Below are positions 1 through 10,095 of a stretch of DNA of 64,000 nucleotides, one piece after another. The stretch is taken from the NCBI GenBank assembly GCA_905234845.1, contig CAJOIW010000006.1, positions 1 to 64,000 of the forward strand. The letters are read 5' to 3'. The notes beneath the pieces were generated by a model. That model searched no databases. It had not been told where the DNA came from and worked only from the letters and a program-made list of their open reading frames with translations. A program made the position numbers and the translations under genes. This stretch comes from an uncultured Prevotella sp. (GTDB lineage Bacteria > Bacteroidota > Bacteroidia > Bacteroidales > Bacteroidaceae). Within the stretch, counting starts at the first letter, position 1. Each line of letters begins with the position of its first letter.

Positions 1-378
1 AACCAATAGAGAAAAGCATGTTTGTATCCATGACTGCAAATATACTACTTTTATCGAAAACATATTATTGATTACCCACTCAAATCAACATAGACCCTAT
101 TTTATTTCTAACCTGCAAATGTTTTTATGAAAAACCACTCACAGAATGACATGGGGGAGATTTTCTGACATAATGACGATATTGAGACACATTAACAAAA
201 TAACAATTTTTATGTTCAAAACGTTAACTTCAGGGAGGAGAGAATGTGGAAATTTTTGTTGGCTTTTTTGGCATTCTACGCGAATGAGACATATATCTTT
301 CGGACATTGAAAGTTGAAACCCCTCCCGACCTCCCCGAAGGAGAGGAGAAAAGTTGAGTTGAAAGTATGGTCGGACTG

Positions 379-488
379 CGAAAGGTATATGTTTCGGGTG
401 GTAAAACACGGCGTTTGGGAGTGCGAAAGACGGTCTTTCGGATGACGAAAGCTTAGCTCTCGCAAGCGAAACATATACCTTTCGTGAT
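379..488 (+). repeat. Dispersed hairpin-rich intergenic repeat, copy A (divergent)
   Basis: Shares GCGAAAGACGGTCTTTCGG..GAAAGCTTA..CTC..GAAACATATACCTTTC with copy C in the same orientation. Confidence 0.75.
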
Positions 489-704
489 ACGGCTCATAAG
501 TCTTATAAGTCCTATAAGACCTATTTGGTTTATTCCCAGCGAGTTAGCAAAAATCAGAAAAATTGCTCAAAATTGCGTTATTTCCGACCACAAGGGAAAA
601 ATTTTGCAACGATGGCATTCTCACACCACTTTGAATGTTAAATTTTAACAGTCGGAAATGTTAATTCATAGACATATTAACAAAATAACAAGTATTTCGG
701 GTGG

Positions 705-1895
705 TTAGGGTATCAACAGCGAGGAATCGCCGTAGCTGAGGAAGCGAAAGTCGTGGCTGAGGGCATAGCGGTAGATGGCGCGCCAGTCGTCACCGACAAA
801 GGCGCTGACGAGCAACAGCAGTGTGCTGCGGGGCTGGTGGAAGTTGGTGACGAGTGCACGTACATATTTGTAGGTATAGCCCGGGACGATGATGATCTGC
901 GTAGAGGCGTGCAAGGTATCGAGATCCTGCGCGTCGAGGTAACGGAGAATGGCCTCGAGACTCTGCGCGGGTGTGGCGGCATAGCCGGTCTGGTAGGGCT
1001 CCCACTGGTCGACATGGCTACTGAAGGGCTGCCCCGCGAAGAGTCTGGCTCCGATGTAGTAGAGGCTTTCGAGGGTGCGGACGGAGGTAGTGCCTACGGC
1101 TATGGCGCGGCACTGGTGGTCGAGCAGCTGTTCTATAGTCTGCCGTCGCACGCTGATGTGCTCAGTGTGCATGTCGTGAGCGGCGATGCCCGCGGTCTTC
1201 ACGGGCTTGAACGTTCCGGCACCGACATGCAGAGTAAGCTCCTCACGGTGGATGCCCTTGCGGTCAATCGAGGCAAGCACCTCGGGGGTGAAATGCAGGC
1301 CTGCGGTGGGTGCGGCCACGCTGCCGTCGATTTTCGAGTATACGGTCTGGTAGGTGGTCTTGTCGCTTTCCTCCGTCGCACGATGGAGATAGGGCGGAAT
1401 GGGCAACTGGCCGATCTGCTCGACAATATCGGAGAAGGTGAGTCCGCCGTCCCATGTGAAGGCTATGACGTAGCCGTCGGCGGTGGGGCTAACCTTGGCG
1501 GCACGCAAAAGGAACGAAGAATGCGGGAGGGAGACTTGGAGGGTTCCTTCTTTCCATTTCTTCAAGTTTCCCACGAGACAGTTCCACTGGCACGTCTGCG
1601 TCTGGCCAAAGGCTTGCTCATAGTCGGCAGGATCGACGGGCTCAAGCAGGAATATCTCGATGAGGGCACCGGTCTCTTTGCGGAAATGGAGCCGGGCCTG
1701 AATGACCTTCGTATTGTTGAACACCATCAACGCGTCGCCAGGCAGGTGATCGGCGATATTGGCAAAGCAATCCTCACTAATCTCGCCCTTGTTGTAGACA
1801 AGTAACTTGCTCTGGTCGCGCCTCGGTAGCGGGTATTTGGCTATGCGCCCGTCGGGCAGCTCGTAATCGTAATCGGCAATTTGTATATCGTTCAT
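705..1895 (-). CDS. queA: S-adenosylmethionine:tRNA ribosyltransferase-isomerase
   Basis: 396-aa ORF with QueA-like motifs (DYELPDGRIAKYPLPRRDQSKLLV, AAPTAGLHFT, TNFHQPRSTLLLLVSAFVG). Confidence 0.96.
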   Translation of the reverse strand: MNDIQIADYDYELPDGRIAKYPLPRRDQSKLLVYNKGEISEDCFANIADHLPGDALMVFNNTKVIQARLHFRKETGALIEIFLLEPVDPADYEQAFGQTQTCQWNCLVGNLKKWKEGTLQVSLPHSSFLLRAAKVSPTADGYVIAFTWDGGLTFSDIVEQIGQLPIPPYLHRATEESDKTTYQTVYSKIDGSVAAPTAGLHFTPEVLASIDRKGIHREELTLHVGAGTFKPVKTAGIAAHDMHTEHISVRRQTIEQLLDHQCRAIAVGTTSVRTLESLYYIGARLFAGQPFSSHVDQWEPYQTGYAATPAQSLEAILRYLDAQDLDTLHASTQIIIVPGYTYKYVRALVTNFHQPRSTLLLLVSAFVGDDWRAIYRYALSHDFRFLSYGDSSLLIP

Positions 1896-1896
1896 A

Positions 1897-1978
1897 GTTC
1901 AAGGAGTTCGGGAGTTCAAGGAGTTCGGGAGTTCAAGGAGTTCGGGAGTTCAAGGAGTTCGGGAGTTCAAGGAGTTCA
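1897..1978. repeat. Tandem repeat, 17-bp unit GTTCAAGGAGTTCGGGA, about 4.8 copies, directly upstream of the queA start codon
   Basis: Direct reading of the repeated unit. Confidence 0.95.
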
Positions 1979-2014
1979 GACGATAGACTGAGCATTCTCA
2001 CTCTTCATTCTTTA

Positions 2015-2713
2015 TTACAGGGGAATCACTACTGCCCTGATGACAGCATAGCCCAAGACAAGTGTGAATACGAGTACCACCACACTGATGTCGGAAAGCC
2101 CATAGCCGGTAGAGGTGTATTGTGAGGAAACGTAACGTATCTCAGGTGAGAACTTGCGAGAGAGGTGTCGGTAGAGCAGCCAACAGCCTGTTCCCACGAT
2201 TGCGCCCCAGCATAGTCCTACGAGGACATCACCCGGATAATGAACTCCGAGATAAAGACGTGTATAACAGTTGATGAGCGACCATGCCATCACTGTCAGC
2301 GTAAAGGTGCGGTTTCGCACTATCAGACACAGATACAGAGCTATAGAGAACGTGTTGGCGGCATGGGCTGAGAAGAAGCCGTAGCGCGTCTCGACAACAC
2401 CTGGCACGGCATCAATGGTGTCGCGCACGGCAGGGTCGTAGATCGGACGCCATCGCTTCACAAGTGGTTTTACGATACCATCGGTGACACCATCGGAAAG
2501 CAACAGACACAAGACGGCGATGCCGATAATGAGCATCATCTGCTGCGTTGTCTCGCTATTCTTGATGACAAGCCACAATAGTACAAGATAAAGCGGTATC
2601 CACGTCCATGGAGAGGTAAGACCACAGACCAGCTGGTCAAGAAACAGCGAGCTGCTACCATTAAACCACGCAAGTACCGTGCGGTCGATGTCGGTTATCA
2701 GTTCATAGCTCAT
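2015..2713 (-). CDS. PAP2-family phosphatase, membrane
   Basis: PAP2-type motifs (KRWRPIYDP, FFSAHAANTFSIAL, RLYLGVHYPGDVLVG) and multiple TM segments. Confidence 0.9.
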   Translation of the reverse strand: MSYELITDIDRTVLAWFNGSSSLFLDQLVCGLTSPWTWIPLYLVLLWLVIKNSETTQQMMLIIGIAVLCLLLSDGVTDGIVKPLVKRWRPIYDPAVRDTIDAVPGVVETRYGFFSAHAANTFSIALYLCLIVRNRTFTLTVMAWSLINCYTRLYLGVHYPGDVLVGLCWGAIVGTGCWLLYRHLSRKFSPEIRYVSSQYTSTGYGLSDISVVVLVFTLVLGYAVIRAVVIPL

Positions 2714-2749
2714 TATTCACTCTTCATTATTCATTAGCAAAGCGCAAAA

Positions 2750-5299
2750 TCATATCTCTTCTATCTGCTTTGTCTTGACCCATGCCTCTCGGCCGTCGGA
2801 AAGACGTATCTGCCGCCAGTCGGCCATGGTGCGGTCGAGGATGCGGACCTTCGTGCCTTCATGGAGTGAGAAGGCGGTGGCGGCATCGGTCGCAGGGGTG
2901 CGCATCGCCTGTATGGTGGCCGGCATGACAATAGCCTCGTCGTTGCTCTCCACATATCGTTTCTGCTGCCAGGCGAAGAATAAGGCAAGCAGGAAAATGA
3001 CAATAGCGGCTATGGCTCCAAAGAATGCCACCCGACGAACACCCAACCGGGGGGAGAACAAATAGACGAGCTGAAGTAGCAAGGCTATGGCAAGAGCGCA
3101 AAGGGCACAGACAGCCCACGCATCGGAGGAAAGGCTACGCCGGACGGTCTTGTAGGCTGTGACAAAGAACATCTCGGAAGACTCAGGCAACTGGTCGATG
3201 GTCTTGCGACGGACGAATTGCAAGTTGAAACGCGTGTCGGCATCAGGGCTAAGCCGCAATGACCGCTCGTAAGCAAGAATGGCCTTGCCAATATTCCCAG
3301 AGCGGTAGTATGTATTGCCGAGATTATAGTAGATGTCGGCATTCTTCTCGTTCTGCAGCAATTTCTCATACGCGACGGCAGCCTGCTGATAGTTGCCCTT
3401 CAAGTAGGCGGAGTCGGCAATTTGCTTGTCGGCAGAGCTTGCGAACGCACCCAAGCAAGGTGAGAGAAGCAGCAGGAAGACCAAGATAGTCTCCTCTATC
3501 TTGAGAATGGCCGACCGTGCCGCCTCGAACGTCTTGCTCATATTGCCTGCCGGGTCGCCAGGGGCATAGCGCTCAAACTCGCACTCGTCCAAAGCACCGA
3601 TAAACTGCCTCGTGGTGGCCTCATCGACCTGATGAGCTGAGAGCTCGGCATTGATATTCTCAGTCGAAAGCTTCTCCACAGGTATGTTCAGCTTGTCGCT
3701 CATATATCCCCAAAGGGCACGCAACACCTCATCGTAAAAGGCGTCGTGCCGACCTTCTGACATCAACCGCGAAGCTTTCTTCAACCGCTTGGCAGCTACC
3801 TTGCGGGCCCGCCGTCCTTTCAGTTGAACAAGGTCGGCATTTCGTGCAGCCCGCTTGGAAAAGACGATAGGTACGGCAATGAACGCACACAACAGAATAC
3901 CCGTGAGCAACCAATAAAGGGGAGAGTGGAGAGTAGAGAGAGAAGAACTTCTGGTCTCATTAGTTTTAATAGGATAGATATCTTGCCTAATGGACTCGTC
4001 ACTATCCACTCCCACAGCACCTTTAGAGTCTCCCGGCCTAACTTTAAGAGTGATGGGACTGGTCTGAATGGTCTTGTAGGCATTGGCACCCGTGTCGTAG
4101 TAGACGAGCTGGACAGGGTCTATCGTATAACTTCCCTGATGGCGGGGAACGACGAGGAAGTCATAAGCCATGCTACCCTCAACACCATTGAGGGTAAGAC
4201 GGGTGTTGTCAGTCGTCTTCGGGTCGTATTTGTCGAAATCGCGAGGAAGGTTGAGAACAGGCTCTTTAAGCAGTTTTAAGTTACCTTCTCCCTCGATGAC
4301 AACGTGAATGGTTACAGGCTCGCCCGCCTTGACCTCCTGCCGATCAGACTTCGCAGAGATATTGAACCGCCCTACCCCACCGGAGAAATCCTTCGGACGT
4401 TGCGGAAGCGGGTCTACCTGAAGTGTTATGCCTGGAGCCTTAATCTCACGCTTCACCTCTGTATAGTCGGAACCACCGTTGAAAAAGGATTCGAAGGGGT
4501 CGACCGAACGATTGCGCTGGACAACAGTACCCGTAAACATGATACTGGGAACATCGAGTTTGCCTGTCATCTGCGGATACATCACATACTGCTTCCACGT
4601 AACACACTTGTAGTTTCTTCCATTGAGCGTCTCCATATGGAAACTCTTCTGCTGTGGAAGTTCCACCTCTTGCGTATGGAAGCCTGTCAGGTCGGGCATT
4701 TTCCCCTCAAGTTGTATGAGGTCGACAAGGGTAAAGACTTTATAGGTAAGTAAAACCGGCTCTTGCTCGTGAACACGCTGTTTGTTGGCACTAACCTTGA
4801 TGAACAGGTCGTTGCCTGATATGGGAGAACCCGATGGGCGCATTTCCTGTTCACCTGATCGGTCTTGGTGCATTTGCGGAGCGTTGTTGGGATGGGACGC
4901 AGAGCCGCTTATCGTAACTTTCACAGGCTTCGATGAAAGCGTCTTGCTCCCAACACGTGCATGAGCTGCAGGAAGCGTTACTGTACCGCCCTTCTGCGCA
5001 TAGAGAATATAGGTATAAGTAACAGAAGAGTTGTTGCTCATGTGTCCATTCACCATTTGAATGGAAGCCCTTTTCGATGTTGACGGTCCGGCAATAACCT
5101 CTACCCATTCATTATTCTGCAAGCCGGACTTGAAATCAGAAACGTCCTGTGTTTCGATGTGATATTCTACCCGGAAATTTTCTCCAGTCTGGACATGTGT
5201 AGGTGCACTGACACTGATACCCTGCGCTGGAGAAGTGATAAGTGATAGGTGATAGGTGATAAGTATCAATACCACTCGAAGAAATATCTTATAATTCAT
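2750..5299 (-). CDS. BatD-like protein fused to a BatE-like TPR/SH3 protein
   Basis: 849-aa ORF: signal peptide and BatD-like beta domains, TM, then an internal hydrophobic segment followed by TPRs and a C-terminal SH3-like domain. Confidence 0.85.
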   Translation of the reverse strand: MNYKIFLRVVLILITYHLSLITSPAQGISVSAPTHVQTGENFRVEYHIETQDVSDFKSGLQNNEWVEVIAGPSTSKRASIQMVNGHMSNNSSVTYTYILYAQKGGTVTLPAAHARVGSKTLSSKPVKVTISGSASHPNNAPQMHQDRSGEQEMRPSGSPISGNDLFIKVSANKQRVHEQEPVLLTYKVFTLVDLIQLEGKMPDLTGFHTQEVELPQQKSFHMETLNGRNYKCVTWKQYVMYPQMTGKLDVPSIMFTGTVVQRNRSVDPFESFFNGGSDYTEVKREIKAPGITLQVDPLPQRPKDFSGGVGRFNISAKSDRQEVKAGEPVTIHVVIEGEGNLKLLKEPVLNLPRDFDKYDPKTTDNTRLTLNGVEGSMAYDFLVVPRHQGSYTIDPVQLVYYDTGANAYKTIQTSPITLKVRPGDSKGAVGVDSDESIRQDIYPIKTNETRSSSLSTLHSPLYWLLTGILLCAFIAVPIVFSKRAARNADLVQLKGRRARKVAAKRLKKASRLMSEGRHDAFYDEVLRALWGYMSDKLNIPVEKLSTENINAELSAHQVDEATTRQFIGALDECEFERYAPGDPAGNMSKTFEAARSAILKIEETILVFLLLLSPCLGAFASSADKQIADSAYLKGNYQQAAVAYEKLLQNEKNADIYYNLGNTYYRSGNIGKAILAYERSLRLSPDADTRFNLQFVRRKTIDQLPESSEMFFVTAYKTVRRSLSSDAWAVCALCALAIALLLQLVYLFSPRLGVRRVAFFGAIAAIVIFLLALFFAWQQKRYVESNDEAIVMPATIQAMRTPATDAATAFSLHEGTKVRILDRTMADWRQIRLSDGREAWVKTKQIEEI

Positions 5300-5321
5300 T
5301 TTAGATAAGAGATGAGGTTAT

Positions 5322-6029
5322 TTACCAGTTTTTTTGCAAGTGCTTTGAGCGTGGCTGTTGCATGGCTTTCTTCAGTCGTTGCTGCGTCTGCTTTTCTTGC
5401 TGAGTCACGGCGTTGAGCAGTTGCTCGGCATTCTCCTTGCTCATTTCCTGAGGCTTATTTTCAGGAGGATTCTTGTCCTCTTGCTTATTCTGCTGTTTGT
5501 CCTTATTCTGTTGCTGATTGTCTTTCTTGTCTTTATTTTTGTCGTTTTTATCGTTCTGATTGTTATTCTGCTTGTTCTTTGGTTGTTTTTTCTCCAACTG
5601 CTGGCACAAAGCAAGATTATAACGTGTCTCATTATCGGCGGGATTGTTTCGCAGACTTTCCTTGTAGGCTTCAATGGCCTCGCTATACATCTGGTGGTTT
5701 TGGCAGACGACTCCAATATTATGGAAAGCCTGCGACCGTCTGAGCTTATTCGTCTCAATACGCCCAGCCTGCTGAAACTGCTCAACGGCAGCCGAGTCCT
5801 TCTGCTGCATAAGCAAGGCACAGCCAAGATTATAATGGGCTTGGGCATTCTGCCCATTTTGCGAGAGAGCCTTACGGTATTCCGCCTCCGCCTTTCCATA
5901 TTCCTGCCAACGATAAAGGCGGTTGCCCTTACGAATGCAGTCGCGGTCGCTCTGTGCCAAAGACGTAACCAGTGAGAAGTGATAAGTGACGAGAATCAAT
6001 ACCACTCGAAGTAATATCTTATAATCCAT
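5322..6029 (-). CDS. TPR protein, BatC-like
   Basis: TPR repeats, charged N/K/Q/D-rich tail, position in the Bat operon. Confidence 0.8.
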   Translation of the reverse strand: MDYKILLRVVLILVTYHFSLVTSLAQSDRDCIRKGNRLYRWQEYGKAEAEYRKALSQNGQNAQAHYNLGCALLMQQKDSAAVEQFQQAGRIETNKLRRSQAFHNIGVVCQNHQMYSEAIEAYKESLRNNPADNETRYNLALCQQLEKKQPKNKQNNNQNDKNDKNKDKKDNQQQNKDKQQNKQEDKNPPENKPQEMSKENAEQLLNAVTQQEKQTQQRLKKAMQQPRSKHLQKNW

Positions 6030-6032
6030 TTT

Positions 6033-7067
6033 TTACTTTTCTTTCTTCAGTCTTGAGAACAAGTCTGAGAGATTTATTTTATGATTTTTCGACTCCAATA
6101 CACAAATCTCTATAATGAGTAAGATGAGTACAAGAATGGCAAATGCAGGGAACTGCTCTTCATATTCGCTATATACTACTCGCTGAGTCTCACCTTTCTG
6201 CAACTTCGAAAGTTCTGCATTGAGTTTTTCCTGTGCGTCGCCAGTATTGTCTACATGAATGTAAACTCCACGGCCTGCCTCGGCTATTTCACGACACATG
6301 CTTTCGTTGAGGGCTGTCATAACGGTCTGCCCTGTCGCATCCTTTAAGTATTCGCCTTCACCGACAGGAATCGGTGCCCCGTTTGTGCTACCTATGCCTA
6401 AAATAAAGACATTCATGCCTTTCTTTCTTGCCTCTTTCGCTGCTTCTATCGCCCCACCCTCGTGGTCTTCGCCATCGGTAATGACGATAATAGCACGTCC
6501 TACCTTCTCCTGCTGTGTAAAGCTGCTTTGGCATAGATTAAGTGCTTCGGCAATGTCGGTTCCTTGCGTGGCGATGAGCGAAGGAGAAATGTTCTGAAGA
6601 AACATCTTCGCAGAGACATAATCGCTGGTAATGGGCAACTGCACAAAGGCATCACCGGCAAAGACAACGAGTCCTATCTTATCGTTTGTGAAATGATCGA
6701 TAAGGTTTTCCACAAGCATCTTGCTTTTTTCCAACCGCGACGGCGAGACATCCTTGGCCAACATGGAATTACTGATGTCGAGAGCGATGATGGTCTCTAT
6801 GCCATTTCGCTTTTCATTCGATATTTTTGCACCTGTCTGTGGCCGGGCAAGCATGATGATGATGAGCGACAATGCCGCCAGTAAAAGGGAAAACTTTATG
6901 ACAGGTCGCCATTTTGACACACCGGGCATGAGCGATCCGAGCAACGGACGCTGTCCAAGCTTCTGCAACTTTGCCAGTTGCTGCCGATGGCTGACATATC
7001 GCCAGCCGGCAATAAGTGGAATGGCAAGCAACAGCCAAAGATATTCGGGCGATTCAAATCTGAACAT
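6033..7067 (-). CDS. vWA-domain membrane protein, BatB-like
   Basis: vWA MIDAS motif IIALDISNSM and VITDGEDHEGG; flanking TMs; operon context. Confidence 0.88.
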   Translation of the reverse strand: MFRFESPEYLWLLLAIPLIAGWRYVSHRQQLAKLQKLGQRPLLGSLMPGVSKWRPVIKFSLLLAALSLIIIMLARPQTGAKISNEKRNGIETIIALDISNSMLAKDVSPSRLEKSKMLVENLIDHFTNDKIGLVVFAGDAFVQLPITSDYVSAKMFLQNISPSLIATQGTDIAEALNLCQSSFTQQEKVGRAIIVITDGEDHEGGAIEAAKEARKKGMNVFILGIGSTNGAPIPVGEGEYLKDATGQTVMTALNESMCREIAEAGRGVYIHVDNTGDAQEKLNAELSKLQKGETQRVVYSEYEEQFPAFAILVLILLIIEICVLESKNHKINLSDLFSRLKKEK

Positions 7068-7126
7068 TTCTCTATTATTAACTTAACGCGGCATACCGCG
7101 TTCCTACATTCAACTTTTCAACTTCC

Positions 7127-8125
7127 CTATGGCAATCTCCTTAGCAGGGTGAAACGCAGCACTATCTCTGCAAGAAGTAACAACAGGGCGGCCACAGCAA
7201 ACGGTTGGTAAGCCTCGTAGCGCTTGGAGAATTTCTTGACATTCATCTTTGTTTTCTCCAACTTGTCGATATCCTTGTAAATCTGCTTCAGCTCACTATT
7301 GTTGGTTGCACGATAGAACTGTCCGTCAGTGGCGGCGGCAATATCGGTTAGGGTTTTCGTATCTATCTCACTTGGAATGTTGACATACTGCGTTGTTCCA
7401 CCTACGCTCATCGGAAAGCGTGCCACTCCGTTTGTGCCTACACCTATTGTATAGACCCTGATACCAAGGCTCTTGGCTATCTGAGCGCTGGTCATCGGCG
7501 AGATATCACCCATATTATTGCTGCCGTCGGTGAGCAGTATGACGACTTTGCTTTTTGCCTTCGACTCTTTCAACCTCGAAACAGCGTTAGCCAACCCCAT
7601 ACCAATGGCCGTTCCATTAGAGATCAGCCCTCGTGCGGCGATATCGGTTCTCACATTTTGCAATAAGCTGAGCAACGAGGCATGGTCATTGGTCATCGGA
7701 CATTGCGTAAAGGCTTCTCCTGCAAAAATGGTAAGACCGATATTGTCGTTCTCGCGATCGGAAATAAACTCACGAGCGACCGACTTGGCAGCATCAAGCC
7801 TGTTGGGTTTCAGGTCTTGCGTGAGCATGGAAGTCGAAACGTCCATAGCCATCATGATATCGATACCCTCCACCGTCTTGTTATCCCATGAATTGCGTGT
7901 CTGCGGACGTGCTAAAACAGCCAACACCATCAAGAACACAAGACACCGGAGTAGAAACGGCAGATTCATGATGCGCATCCTCCAGCTTTTTGGTGCTTTC
8001 TGATAGGCAAACGTGTCACTCATCCTAAGGGTAGGCTCACGACGTTTTCTATATCTGAAATACCACCAAATATAGGGTATCAGCAAAAGCGATAAGAGAA
8101 AATATTCTTTATTTGCAAATTCCAA
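7127..8125 (-). CDS. vWA-domain membrane protein, BatA-like
   Basis: MMAMDVSTSML, ILLTDGSNNMG; N- and C-terminal TMs. Confidence 0.9.
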   Translation of the reverse strand: MEFANKEYFLLSLLLIPYIWWYFRYRKRREPTLRMSDTFAYQKAPKSWRMRIMNLPFLLRCLVFLMVLAVLARPQTRNSWDNKTVEGIDIMMAMDVSTSMLTQDLKPNRLDAAKSVAREFISDRENDNIGLTIFAGEAFTQCPMTNDHASLLSLLQNVRTDIAARGLISNGTAIGMGLANAVSRLKESKAKSKVVILLTDGSNNMGDISPMTSAQIAKSLGIRVYTIGVGTNGVARFPMSVGGTTQYVNIPSEIDTKTLTDIAAATDGQFYRATNNSELKQIYKDIDKLEKTKMNVKKFSKRYEAYQPFAVAALLLLLAEIVLRFTLLRRLP

Positions 8126-8137
8126 TTTCTAACCCTT

Positions 8138-9208
8138 TCAGAATAATAAATACCAAATGCGATAGACTATATAAATCAGAATGGCAAATACAACAAGAAG
8201 AAGACAGCCGATAATCAACTTTATAAACCGTCGGGTATCCTGTGCCTTCTTTTCTTCTTCGCTGACCTGTGGAACTATCTTCTCTTCTACCGGCAGTTTA
8301 TCCTGTTTTGTCTGATCGATGAAGTTAATTGCATTGACCAGATTCATGTCATTCTCATTGATGAGGGCCGAATGCTTGGCAAACTTAACGAGGTCAGCCG
8401 TCTGGAACAACTCGCGCAGTTCGTCAATCATTACCTTGTCACCAGCCTGCTGCAAATGCTCGATAATCTCATTGGTCGTCATCTCCATTGCACTGAATCC
8501 GAAACGCTCTTCTATATAGTGTCGCAACGTATCAGTCAGCCGTGTATAATAAGTCTTCTGATCCTCCGAAGAGACCATGTTCTCAGCTTTCAGCCGCTTA
8601 ATATCGTCCAGTGCCTTCTGATGGGCAGGCAATCGTTTGACAGTACGAATACGCTTGATAATCGGTTTGTTTTTCTTCACTCTCGTAAACAGATAGAAAA
8701 CCAACGCGCAAAGCACAAGCATCAACAGGCTCAACCAGATTAACGGTGTCCATTCGCTCCAGAGGAAGGGATTATCCTGCACGTCCTTAGGTGGGAAGAA
8801 CTGTTCTGGATGGAGGGTATCAACATCCAACGTTAACACCTTCAAAGCCAACTGATTACCCTTATACGGCTTTCCATTTACTTTGATGGTCATGCCAGGA
8901 ATAGCATAGAGTTGTTTGTCAAAACTTGTAACCGTAATCACCCTTGTGATTTTCTGTTTACCGTCGATTTCGGAAGTGTCGTTTTTCGACACTTCCACCA
9001 CCTCCACCCCTGGCACCAAGTATTGCCGGGCTGACAATTTGGGGAACTCCACTCGTGCACCCTTGTCTGCAGTAACGTCAATCGTCAGATGCGCCTGCTG
9101 GCCGATGAACATCTGCACCGAGTCGATACGCGCCTCCACTTGCACCTGAGCCAAAGAAGTGATAAGTGATAGGTGATAAGTGATAAGTGCTATTAACAGT
9201 TTCCTCAT
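8138..9208 (-). CDS. Bat-operon membrane protein, DUF4381-like
   Basis: Signal peptide, central TM, cytoplasmic domain, position between batA and the DUF58 gene. Confidence 0.6.
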   Translation of the reverse strand: MRKLLIALITYHLSLITSLAQVQVEARIDSVQMFIGQQAHLTIDVTADKGARVEFPKLSARQYLVPGVEVVEVSKNDTSEIDGKQKITRVITVTSFDKQLYAIPGMTIKVNGKPYKGNQLALKVLTLDVDTLHPEQFFPPKDVQDNPFLWSEWTPLIWLSLLMLVLCALVFYLFTRVKKNKPIIKRIRTVKRLPAHQKALDDIKRLKAENMVSSEDQKTYYTRLTDTLRHYIEERFGFSAMEMTTNEIIEHLQQAGDKVMIDELRELFQTADLVKFAKHSALINENDMNLVNAINFIDQTKQDKLPVEEKIVPQVSEEEKKAQDTRRFIKLIIGCLLLVVFAILIYIVYRIWYLLF

Positions 9209-9216
9209 TATCCTCG

Positions 9217-10095
9217 TTAACTCCTTCTCATCTTAAACAATCCAAGTAGCGATTTGACATAATCCTCATGAGTGGCCACCGATGTCCAATCGACGTCACA
9301 TTTGGCAAACAATGCTCTAAGGTCTTCCTGCCGTTCACGGAAATAATCTCCATGGGCTTTCCGCAATTTAGCCGAACTTGTGTCGATATACATCTCATGT
9401 CCGGTCTCAGCATCAACAACCTTCATCAGCCCCACATCGGGAAGACTCTTTGCCAATTCATCATAGACTTGTACGGCCACAACATCGTGCTTCCGGCTCG
9501 CTATCTGCAGTTCATGCTCAAAGCCTTTTCTTCCGTAGAAGTCACTCAGCACAAAAGCCATGCAGCGGCGTTTCATCATACGGGAGAAATATTCCATCGC
9601 CGCACCCACATCCGTCCGCCTGCTCTCTGCCTTGAAGTCGAGCATTTCGCGGATGATTCGAAGGATATGCTGGCGACCTTTCTTCGGAGGAATGAACTTT
9701 TCTATATGGTCGGAGAAGAAAATGACACCCACCTTGTCGTTGTTCTGCAAGGCTGAGAAAGCCAACGTAGCGGCTATCTCTGTCACCATCTCGCCTTTCA
9801 TCTGCCCACGTGTACCGAAGTCAAGCGATCCGCTGACGTCGATGAGCAACATCAGCGTCAACTCGCGCTCCTCCTCAAATACTTTCACGTACGGACGGTG
9901 AAAACGTGCCGTCACATTCCAGTCGATATCGCGCACATCGTCGCCCACCTGATATTCACGCACCTCAGAGAAAGCCATGCCGCGCCCCTTGAATGCCGAA
10001 TGGTATTCACCAGCAAACAAGTTACGGCTCAACCCACGAGTCTTTATCTCTATGCGCCGAACTTTCCTCAGTAGCTCTGTAGCCTCCATCGTCAA
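9217..10095 (-). CDS. DUF58 domain-containing protein
   Basis: GRGMAFSEVREYQVGDDVRDIDWNVTAR motif. Confidence 0.93.
   Translation of the reverse strand: MTMEATELLRKVRRIEIKTRGLSRNLFAGEYHSAFKGRGMAFSEVREYQVGDDVRDIDWNVTARFHRPYVKVFEEERELTLMLLIDVSGSLDFGTRGQMKGEMVTEIAATLAFSALQNNDKVGVIFFSDHIEKFIPPKKGRQHILRIIREMLDFKAESRRTDVGAAMEYFSRMMKRRCMAFVLSDFYGRKGFEHELQIASRKHDVVAVQVYDELAKSLPDVGLMKVVDAETGHEMYIDTSSAKLRKAHGDYFRERQEDLRALFAKCDVDWTSVATHEDYVKSLLGLFKMRRS

Noticed and set aside
139-474. 111-aa minus-strand ORF
   Set aside because: Runs through the dispersed hairpin repeat and a CCCTCCC repeat; low-complexity translation and no recognisable domain.
753-1805. 350-aa plus-strand ORF opposite queA
   Set aside because: Antisense shadow ORF of a well-supported conserved gene; typical of GC-biased codon usage.
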